Of a DNA stretch of 64,000 bases, positions 26,947 through 33,919 are shown one piece after another. Positions within the stretch are counted from its first letter, which is position 1. Every line of letters starts with the position of its first letter. The notes beneath the pieces were generated by a model. The model was not told the DNA's origin. It searched no databases and saw only the letters and a list, made by a program, of their open reading frames with translations. The stretch comes from Planctomycetaceae bacterium (GTDB lineage: Bacteria > Planctomycetota > UBA1135 > GCA-002686595). Location of the stretch: positions 124,001 to 188,000 of the forward strand of contig WYBT01000062.1 of assembly GCA_011525785.1 (NCBI GenBank), in the 5' to 3' direction. The position numbers and the translations under genes are program-made.

Positions 26947-27927
26947 TCACCCCGCGATGGTAACGACGATCGAGCCCCACGAAAGCCCGACTCCGAACCC
27001 GCACAACAGCACGCGTCGGCCGCGCAGAGCACTCACTCCGCCCAGGCGCTCGAGCGCGATCGGCAGCGTCGAGCTCACGGTGTTGCCGCCGTCTTCGAGC
27101 ACGATCGGAACGCGCTCGGGGTCGAGCTTCATCGCCGTGCGCAGCGACTCGAGCATGTAGCGGCTGGCCTGGTGAAAAATGAACAGATCGACATCGTCGC
27201 GCCGCAGCGCGTTGCGCGCGAGGCACTCGTCCACGCTGCGCGGCGCCTGGCGCATCATGAAGTTGAAGATCGCGCGGCCGTTCATGCGCAGGCGGTCGTC
27301 GCGGCCTTCGACGGCCGGGTGGCGACTGCCGCCGCCGCGCACGATCAATTCGTTCGCGCCCGAGCCGTCGGAGCCCAGGCTGGCCGCGCCCAGCCGTCCC
27401 GCGCCGCCCGCCCGCAGGAGCGTGGCCGCCGCGCCATCGCCGAACAGCGGCAGCGTGTCGCGATCCTCCGCGTCGATGACCTTCGAATACGCATCGGCCG
27501 TGACGAGCAGCGCCGTCGCGTAGCCGTTGGCGCGCATCATCGCGCCGGCGATGGAGAGCCCGTACACGTAGCCCGAGCAGCCTTGGTTGATGTCGAAGGC
27601 CGCGCAGGTCGTGGGCACGCCGAGCCGGTGCTGCACGAGATTCGCGGTCGTCGGCAGCTTGTAGTCGGGGTTCTGCGTGCACACGACCAGCAGGTCGATC
27701 TCCTCGGGCCGCGCCGCGCCGCCCTCGAACAGCTTGCTCGCCGCGCGCACGGCCAGGTCCGACACCGCTTCGTCAGGACCGCACACGTAGCGCCGCTCGA
27801 TGCCGATCTTGCGCTCGAGAAAGCCCGGGTCGTAGCCGAAGCGCTCGTACAGCTCCGCGTTGCCGAGCACCTGCGCCGGAAAGGCGCTGGCGAGCGCGGC
27901 GATTCCGGGCGCGGAACTAGTGTCCAT
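26947..27927 (-). CDS. 3-oxoacyl-ACP synthase III-like ketosynthase
   Basis: The 326-residue protein has the complete FabH triad: Cys117 in INQGCSGYVYGL, His252 in IFHQAS and Asn282 in EDGGNTVSST. It should condense an acyl starter with a malonyl-carrier or, in specialised clusters, make a beta-keto intermediate or ester. Its start overlaps the upstream gene by 11 bp and the carrier protein follows at once, so the three genes form one operon. It stands alone here without other fab genes, which suggests a special-purpose acyl product rather than bulk fatty-acid synthesis. Confidence 0.88.
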   Translation of the reverse strand: MDTSSAPGIAALASAFPAQVLGNAELYERFGYDPGFLERKIGIERRYVCGPDEAVSDLAVRAASKLFEGGAARPEEIDLLVVCTQNPDYKLPTTANLVQHRLGVPTTCAAFDINQGCSGYVYGLSIAGAMMRANGYATALLVTADAYSKVIDAEDRDTLPLFGDGAAATLLRAGGAGRLGAASLGSDGSGANELIVRGGGSRHPAVEGRDDRLRMNGRAIFNFMMRQAPRSVDECLARNALRRDDVDLFIFHQASRYMLESLRTAMKLDPERVPIVLEDGGNTVSSTLPIALERLGGVSALRGRRVLLCGFGVGLSWGSIVVTIAG

Positions 27928-28555
27928 GCGAATAGCAGATCTTGATCGTCCCAGCGCACTGCGGCGAACGCACCGCGACCAGCGTGTAGGTGCGATCCGC
28001 GGCTGGACGCGCGCCCATCAACTTGTACGCGAGCTCCCACGGCTCGTCGCTCGGCGTTGCGAGCCACGGCAGGGCCTCGATGTAGATGAAGCGGATGCGG
28101 TCGTGCGGCAGGCCGCGCGCGCGCAGCGTGGCGAGGTGGTGGGCCTTGTTGCCTTCCACCAGCGCGTAGAGCAGCTCCGAGGTCGAGTGCGGCGCGGGCG
28201 CCAGCGCTCGGCCGCCGAAGTTGCCGTCGTGCTCGAGCGCCTCGAGGCGCAGCGGGCGATCGGGAGAGCGGGCTTCGATGCGCTGGGCGCCTTCGACGAA
28301 GCTCGCACGCTGCGCTCGACCGCTCGCGTCGAGCCACTCGAGCTCCGCCGAAGCGCTGTGAGCGAGGCCCGCGACCCACAGCCCGCTGTGCGCGATCTCT
28401 CGGTGCAGTTTGAAGCTCCGCACGAGCGTCGGGGGAGCGCTCGCGAGCTGTTCGTGCGCGCCGCGTTCGAATTCGCGGAACAGGTCGGCGCCCAGGACGT
28501 AGTTGCGGGTTCCGACGAGGCTCAACTCGGAGACGAAACGCAGGGCGGTGCTCAT
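27917..28555 (-). CDS. Unknown soluble protein, first gene of the ketosynthase-carrier operon
   Basis: The 212-residue protein has no signal peptide or membrane segment and no recognised family. Visible features are an N-terminal beta-rich part (LRFVSELSLVGTRNYVLGADLFREFERGA), several HxA/HSGLW motifs (REIAHSGLWVAGLAHSASAELEW) and a C-terminal SPQCAGTIKICYSHGH. The 11-bp overlap with the ketosynthase gene implies coupled translation and a related task, for example processing or modifying the acyl product, but this is only inference from position. Confidence 0.7.
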   Translation of the reverse strand: MSTALRFVSELSLVGTRNYVLGADLFREFERGAHEQLASAPPTLVRSFKLHREIAHSGLWVAGLAHSASAELEWLDASGRAQRASFVEGAQRIEARSPDRPLRLEALEHDGNFGGRALAPAPHSTSELLYALVEGNKAHHLATLRARGLPHDRIRFIYIEALPWLATPSDEPWELAYKLMGARPAADRTYTLVAVRSPQCAGTIKICYSHGH

Positions 28556-28597
28556 CGCAGGCGCTCAGTATGCTCGTCCACGCTCCTCGCGCCAGCG

Positions 28598-29650
28598 TTG
28601 GATCCGGCGCACACTCCGCTTCCATTGGCCCTCGACGAATTCGAAGTCCGTCCCACGCTCGAGAGCGACGTGGACGAGCTGAACGCGCTGTACCAGCGTG
28701 TCTCGGGCCGAGTGCGTACGCGCGAGCAGTGGGCCGCGGAATGGCTGCGCTCCCCGCTGGGTCCGGGGCGCACTTGGGTGATCCGCGAGCGCGCGAGCGA
28801 ACGCCTCGTCGGGCACCACGGCATCCTCGCCGTGCCGCTGCTCGGCCCGCTCGGCGCGCTGCGCGCGGCGCGCACCGAGAACACGATGGTCGCTCCCGAG
28901 TTCCGCAGCGCGCTGTACTACCCGGCGGTCGAGGCGCAGCTCCTGGCGCAGTACCGCGAGAATTTCGACGTGCTGTTCACCGCGGCGGGCAGCGGGCCAC
29001 AGGCCGCGATGCGCCGGCGGCTGGGATACCGTCCGGTCGCGCGCTGGATCGACTTCACGCCCTTCGACTCGCTGGCCTATCGTCCCGGTCGCGACCTCGG
29101 CGCGGTCGGACGCGCGAGCGTCGGCTGGCTGGGCGCGTTGACTCGCCGCAGGCCGAGCGAGTTGATCCGCTTCGAACACACGCGCGATGTCGAGCGCGTC
29201 GAACGACTGTGGAGACGCTGCGGACCGCGCGATGGCGTCGAGCCCGACCGACGCGCCGACTACTTGCGCTGGCGTCTGCTCGAGCACCCTTGGCATGCGT
29301 TCGAGCTTGCACTCCTGGCGCGCGCGGGAGAGGACGTCGGCTTCGTCGCCTGGCGCAAGTCCCCGGCGCGTCGCGCGGCCGAGCGCTGGGTGGTCGAGGA
29401 CGCGTTCGTCGCGGACGACGACGAGGCGCTCCACCGCGCGTGGCTCGAGCACCTCGCCTGGCGCGCGCGCGACCAGTCGGTCCGCATCTTCCTGCGGGCT
29501 TCGCAGGACGACGGAGCGCTCGCCCGCGCGTGCCGGTCCCTCGCAGGCCGTCCATCGAAGCCCGCCGGCGCCGAACTGCTCGTGCGCGCCCCGAATTTGC
29601 CGCGCGAGTGGCGCTGGAACGTGACCACGCTGATCGATCAGGGCATCTGA
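28598..29650 (+). CDS. GNAT-fold acyltransferase-like protein
   Basis: The ~350-residue protein has an N-terminal acetyltransferase-type domain (FEVRPTLESDVDELNALYQRVSG, GRTWVIRERASERLVGHHGILAVPL, TENTMVAPEFRSALYYPAVEAQLLAQ, LFTAAGSGPQAAMRRRLGY) and a second related half (ELALLARAGEDVGFVAWRKSP). Two-domain GNAT proteins of this kind occur in polysaccharide and lipid loci. No ATG lies at the expected start: TTG 28598 or TTG 28625 would fit, and 28598 is taken. It is divergent from the unknown gene at 28555 and followed directly by the repeat element and a FemAB-like gene. Confidence 0.72.
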   Translation: MDPAHTPLPLALDEFEVRPTLESDVDELNALYQRVSGRVRTREQWAAEWLRSPLGPGRTWVIRERASERLVGHHGILAVPLLGPLGALRAARTENTMVAPEFRSALYYPAVEAQLLAQYRENFDVLFTAAGSGPQAAMRRRLGYRPVARWIDFTPFDSLAYRPGRDLGAVGRASVGWLGALTRRRPSELIRFEHTRDVERVERLWRRCGPRDGVEPDRRADYLRWRLLEHPWHAFELALLARAGEDVGFVAWRKSPARRAAERWVVEDAFVADDDEALHRAWLEHLAWRARDQSVRIFLRASQDDGALARACRSLAGRPSKPAGAELLVRAPNLPREWRWNVTTLIDQGI

Positions 29651-29828
29651 GCTGGTTGTACCGTGCCAGAGCAATCTGTCCCACGCCGCGCAACGCAACG
29701 GAAGCCCCGGGAGCTACTGCGGCTGGTTGTACCGTGCCAGAGCAATCTGTCCCACGCCGCGCAACGCAACGGAAGCCCCGGGAGCTACTGCGGCGTGGGA
29801 CAGATTGCTCTGGCACGGTACAACCAGC
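29651..29828. mobile_element. MITE-like palindromic repeat, locus 1
   Basis: Two 71-bp direct units (29651-29721 and 29722-29792) each begin with a 39-bp core starting GCTGGTTGTACCGTGCC. An inverted copy of that core follows at 29790-29828. Unit 2 plus the inverted copy makes a ~107-bp element with near-perfect 39-bp inverted ends and a ~29-bp centre, able to form a long hairpin. The element fills the gap between the GNAT stop (29650) and the FemAB start (29832) almost exactly. The same core occurs at 36408-36631. No transposase is encoded, so it would have to move in trans. Confidence 0.8.
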
Positions 29829-29831
29829 CGC

Positions 29832-30821
29832 ATGACCGCGCGCTGGCGATGGGCGACTGAGACCGAGTGGGACCAATTCGCGCGCGAAGCGCCGTGCGCG
29901 ACGCCCTTCCACTCGCGCGCCTGGTGCGAGGCGTATTGCTCGTACGCGCCGCGCTATTCGCCGCGTGCGCTGCGCGTCGAGCTCGACGGACGCGCGCTGC
30001 TCCTGCCTGTGTTCGTGCGCCGCGGCCTGCTGCGCCGCGGACCGTTCATGCGTGCGGTCTCGTCGCGGCCCGGCGTGTACGGCGGTCCGATCGCGCTCGA
30101 CGGCCCGCTCGGGCCCGGCGGCTGGTCGAGCTTCGCCGCAGCGCTCTCCGCGTCGCCGCTCGGCGCCTGGGAGTGCTTCGGCAACGTGCTCGACCCGCAG
30201 GCGCCGCTCGCGAGCGACGTGATTTGTGCGCAGCGCGCGACGCACTTGGTCGACCTCGCTGCGCTGCCCGACGACGTGCTCTCGAGCTACGACTCCAACT
30301 GCCGCCGCAACGTGCGCAAGGCCGAGCGCGAGGGGATCGCCGTCCAGCGCGAGAGCGGTCTCGCCGCGCGCGACGAGTACTTCGCGATGTACGTCGCCAG
30401 CCAGGAGCGCTGGGGCGAGGATCCATCGCGCGGCTATCGCGAGCGCCTGTTCGAATTGCTCGAGCGCGTGGCCGGCGCCGAACTCTGGACCGCTCGCACG
30501 CGCGAGGGCGAACTCGCCGCCGGCGGCTGGTTCGTCGCCTCACGCTCGCACGTCGTCTACTGGCACGGCGCGATGCACGAGCGCTTCTCGCCGCTGCGCC
30601 CGGCCAACGCGCTGCACCACGCGCTGATCGTCGAATCGCGCCGCCGCGGCGCGCGCTACTACGACTTCAACCCCAGCGAGGAGCTCGAGGGCGTGCAGCA
30701 GTTCAAGCGCTCCTTCGGGGCCCGCGAGGCGAGCTTCCCCACCTTCCAGTGGCGCTCGGGGGCCGCCGCGACGCTCGAGCGCTGGCTCGCGCGCGCGCGC
30801 GGCGGCGAGGGACGGCAATAG
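29832..30821 (+). CDS. FemAB/GNAT-like peptidyl- or acyl-transferase family protein
   Basis: The 329-residue protein has the FemAB-type double acetyltransferase pattern: TPFHSRAWCEAYCSYAPRYSPRALRVELDGRALLLPVFV, YDSNCRRNVRKAEREGI, ERWGEDPSRGYRERLFELL, SHVVYWHGAMHERFSPLRPANALHHALI, ARYYDFNPSEELEGVQQFKRSFGA. This matches the FemAB-like proteins of exopolysaccharide and lipid loci. It would transfer an aminoacyl or acyl group to a cell-envelope glycan; the donor is unknown. The start is set at ATG 29832 just after the palindromic element; an earlier open frame is only the translated repeat. Confidence 0.8.
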   Translation: MTARWRWATETEWDQFAREAPCATPFHSRAWCEAYCSYAPRYSPRALRVELDGRALLLPVFVRRGLLRRGPFMRAVSSRPGVYGGPIALDGPLGPGGWSSFAAALSASPLGAWECFGNVLDPQAPLASDVICAQRATHLVDLAALPDDVLSSYDSNCRRNVRKAEREGIAVQRESGLAARDEYFAMYVASQERWGEDPSRGYRERLFELLERVAGAELWTARTREGELAAGGWFVASRSHVVYWHGAMHERFSPLRPANALHHALIVESRRRGARYYDFNPSEELEGVQQFKRSFGAREASFPTFQWRSGAAATLERWLARARGGEGRQ

Positions 30822-30849
30822 AGTCGAGAGCACGCGCGCTCGCACCGCT

Positions 30850-31164
30850 CTGCGGTTCGTCGTCCTTCTCGCGCTCGCATCGATTTTCGGCGCACGGGCG
30901 CTCGCCCACTGCGATTGCGCCGCTCCGCAGCAGTCCGCGCGCGTCGACTGCCCGAGCTGCAACGGACTGGGTTGTGTCGCGCAGTCTTGCCTGACCTGTG
31001 TCGGAGCGCGCGCCAGCGCTTGCCGGACTTGCGTATCGAACGTCGACGTCGAAGCCGCGTTCGAGCGCGGTGGCTCGCTCACTCGAACGCAGCGCGTGAC
31101 ACGCGTGATAACGCCTCTCAAGCGCTCGCAATCGCCCGGCTCGTGCACTGTCGTCTTCATCTAG
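30850..31164 (+). CDS. Small Cys-rich secreted protein with no canonical start codon
   Basis: A frame with strong GC3 codon bias runs from about 30823 to the TAG at 31162-31164. It gives a textbook signal peptide (RFVVLLALASIFGARALA) followed by HCDC, CPSCNGLGC, CLTC and CRTC, so ten Cys residues in ~40 positions, then a basic tail. No ATG, GTG or TTG lies in frame at the right place. CTG 30850 would start exactly at the signal peptide (104 residues). CPSCNGLGC resembles the zinc-binding CxxCxGxG motif of DnaJ. It may be a metal-binding or disulfide-rich exported peptide. Either a CTG start or a mutated start codon must be assumed; it follows the FemAB gene by 28 bp. Confidence 0.45.
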   Translation: MRFVVLLALASIFGARALAHCDCAAPQQSARVDCPSCNGLGCVAQSCLTCVGARASACRTCVSNVDVEAAFERGGSLTRTQRVTRVITPLKRSQSPGSCTVVFI

Positions 31165-31194
31165 CCGTCGAACCGGCTCGGACGTCACGCTCGA

Positions 31195-31410
31195 CTACTT
31201 CTTGGCCTGTGCCGCCATCAATTCGATGAACTGAGCCCAGGTAACCTTGACACCGTTCTCGGGCTGCGTTCTTCCCTTGCACCACGTCACCCCAGTCATC
31301 GTCACAACAACGTCGCCCAAGTGGCTCCCCGAAGTGTCTCTGATTTCTAGCTCCATGCCCTTGCTCTTGATGTCCATTGCAACGCCGAGCTGCTTGATCT
31401 TGACCTGCAC
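31195..31410 (-). CDS. Conserved-looking 71-residue protein
   Basis: It starts at GTG 31410 with a good ribosome-binding site (GGAGAGG 5 bp upstream). The sequence MQVKIKQLGVAMDIKSKGMELEIRD..SHLGDVVVTMTGVTWCKGRT...GVKVTWAQFIELMA is beta-rich and Lys-rich, with lower GC than its neighbours. Small proteins of this pattern (strand pairs followed by TWCKGRT and a final W..FI helix) are, as far as I recall, common across planctomycetes and proteobacteria without assigned function. It is convergent with the Cys-rich frame. Confidence 0.7.
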   Translation of the reverse strand: MQVKIKQLGVAMDIKSKGMELEIRDTSGSHLGDVVVTMTGVTWCKGRTQPENGVKVTWAQFIELMAAQAKK

Positions 31411-32007
31411 AATTCCTCTCCATTCGTTGGTAAGGGAACAACCGCCTTAGGGGTCGGAGGGTAGAAGTGCCTTGGTAGACGAGTCAAGTCGTCGACAACC
31501 CCGCAAGCGCCTCAAGCCGCTGGTCCAGAGCGGATCGGAAAGCCAATGAAGAGATCGCTGCTGTTGTTGGCGAGTGTTGCCCGCGACCGATCTCCACTCC
31601 TATTCACGTCCATGCGAACATAGGAAGAACCGGGCGATCTCGTGCTTCGTGGCGTATCGGTCCATGTGCTCGTGCATTCCACTGATTGGCTGAAAGGGTG
31701 TTGCCCCGCCGCATGGTTGGCGCACGCCACACCCGGTCTTTACGGGTGCGCGGCGTTCAACCGCGCTTTTCGGCGTCGTGCGAGCACGAGGCACCGCGTT
31801 GCGAGCTTGTGGAATCGGGCTTTACGCACCGCTCGTTGCATGCGGGCGAACTCGAGCTCGCCCGCAAGTGCCTCGAGACGGCGTTGGCGCGCGTTGAGAA
31901 GCGCTACGCGATGCAGATCAGTGAAGCGCTCGACCCAGAGGCGAGCCGAGCGACACTCGCCCGCGCGCGCCGATCCTCTTCGCGCGCGTCCGCCGCGCAA
32001 TCCGCGC
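31411..32007. other. Gene-poor region
   Basis: About 600 bp without a supportable gene. Part of it (31450-31720) is AT-richer than the rest of the window. On the minus strand at about 31590-31720 a short frame reads HEIARFFLCSHGRE, then a stop, then EWRSVAGNTRQQQQRS, which may be remains of a gene. No repeat or clear hairpin is seen. Confidence 0.35.
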
Positions 32008-33780
32008 TCAGGGATTGATCAGGAAGCGCAGTCCGTTGGTGAGCCCGGTCGTGCTCGGGCTCGCCGGGTCGCGATACCAGTACTGGCAGAAGACCTGTTG
32101 TCCGGCGCTGAGCGCGGGGACTGCGCCCGACGCGATCAGGTCGTTGAAGTCGAACGAGAACGTCCCGGTGCAGTTCGCGCCGCTCGGAGAGCCGGCGGAG
32201 GACTGGAGCGGGGTGCGCAGCGTCGGCGGTGCGACGCACAGCGTGCCGCCTTGGAACGGAGCGTTGCTCGGCGCGAAGCCGTAGAACAGCAGGCCCAGCT
32301 TCTGGTTGAGCACGTTGGTCGCGCGGACGTCGAAGACGGCGCCCGACGACGCGCTGGCGAGACCGAGCGCGGAGATCGCCGGCGCGCAGCCGGCGCTGTT
32401 CGTCTTGGCGGTGCAGTAGCTGTTGGCGAGCGCCGGGAAGAGCGACACCACGTGCAGGCGGCCCGCGTCGAGTGCGCCGCCATCCGACAGCGGCGCAGTG
32501 GTGACCACGTCCGACCAGCCGTCGCCGCTGTAGTCCGCCGTTCCGACCACTGTGTGGCCCAGCCGATCGCCGTTGGCGCCGACGAGCAGGCCCATGCGCG
32601 TCAACGTCTCGCCCGAATACACGAACAGCGCGCCGTTGCCGGACTGGCCCAGGAGCGGACTGTCGTAGTCGGGCGCGCCGACCAGCACATCGCTCCGCCC
32701 GTCGCCGTTCAGATCGTTGGAGATCGCGACCGCCGCGCCGTGGTGCTCGCCAGCCAGCGATCCGTTCCAGCGCGCGAAGTCGTACGGGGCCGCGCCCGCC
32801 GCCAGCCGCGCGCCCGAGTACACGATCACCGCTCCCGCATCGCTGGCGCCCGCATCGTCGTAGGGCGCGCCGGCCACGAGGTCGGGCACGCCGTCGCCGT
32901 CGCCGTCGCCGAGCGCGCTGACCGCCGACCCCAGTCGCGCGCCGCCCGACCCGAACAGCGTGCGCCACTCGGTGAAGTTGGCGCCGCGCAGGATCAGTAC
33001 GCGCCCGGCGTCGGTGCTCATGAAACCGTCGAACAGCGGCGCGCCCAGCACGAGCTCGCGCTTGCCGTCGCCGTCGAAGTCGCCCGCGGCCAGCGCCGTT
33101 CCCAGGCGCTCGAAGTTCTGCGAGCCGTGGCGCACGTGCAGCAGCGCGCCCGGCAGGCCGGCGAACTACTTGCGCGGGGAGATCACGTGCACCGAACCGC
33201 GCTGCGTCCCCGCGGTGCTGTCGCTCGGAGCTCCGATGGCGAGTTCGGCGAAGCCGTCGCCGTCGAGGTCGCCCGTGTTCGCGAGGGCCGCGCCGTACTC
33301 GATGTCCGCCGGGCCGAGCGAGAGCGCCAGCGCTTGTCCGGTCGCGCCGGAGACCAGCCACACGCCGCCGGTGAGCTCGTAGACGCCGAACACGATTTGG
33401 AACATGAGCCCCGGCTCGCCGACCGCCAGGTCCCACACGCCGTCGCCGTCGATGTCACCGACGCTGGCGAGCGCTGCGCCCAGCCGTTCGGAAGTGAAGT
33501 TCGAAGTGCGCGTGTGGCTCCACAGCACCTGCTGGCCCAGGCCCAGGGCGAGGAAGCGGCCAGAGATGCACTTCACCGATCCGACGCCGCCGGGGTTGGG
33601 CGCTCCGACCGCCCAGTCGAGGTAGCCATCGCCGTTGACGTCGCTCAGGCGCGCCACGCTCGCGCCGAGTTGCTCGCCGACCTGCAGTGGCGTGACGCTG
33701 CGGTGGATGGACTGCGCCGCGGCCGCGGCGGCGACGAACGAGACACTCAGGGCGGAGAGCAGGAGCGGTCGGGGAGTCAT
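32008..33780 (-). pseudogene. Secreted FG-GAP repeat protein interrupted by an in-frame TAG
   Basis: The frame starts at ATG 33780 (signal peptide MTPRPLLLSALSVSFVAAAAAAQS) and encodes FG-GAP repeats (LGASVARLSDVNGDGYLDWAVGAPN, VGDIDGDGVWDLAVG, TGDLDGDGFAELAIGAPS). It meets TAG at 33166-33168 in the middle of a repeat (GSVHVISPRK-stop-FAGLPGALLHVRHGSQNFERLG). The same frame continues with further repeats and ends at 32008 with the shared C-terminal domain (NSYCTAKTNSAGCAPAISALG, FYGFAPSNAPFQGG, VFCQYWYRDPASPSTTGLTNGL). The intact product would be 590 residues and a seven-bladed integrin-alpha-like propeller. A single substitution (for example TAC to TAG) explains the break. It may be a recent pseudogene or a consensus error. 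Confidence 0.75.
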
Positions 33781-33919
33781 GGGGTGCATTCCCGCCACCC
33801 GTCGCGGCGCCTATCGCCGCGCGCGTGAATTGCGGGCCCCGTATCGATCCGCGGGAAGCGCCGGGCGTTACGGCCTCGCGAGCGCAGAAATTCGCGCAGA
33901 AGTGGACGCGAGCCCGACT

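Noticed and set aside
29651..29828. Repeats looking like a small CRISPR array
   Set aside because: Units are in both orientations, spacers are similar to one another, and only two or three copies exist; no cas genes are near.
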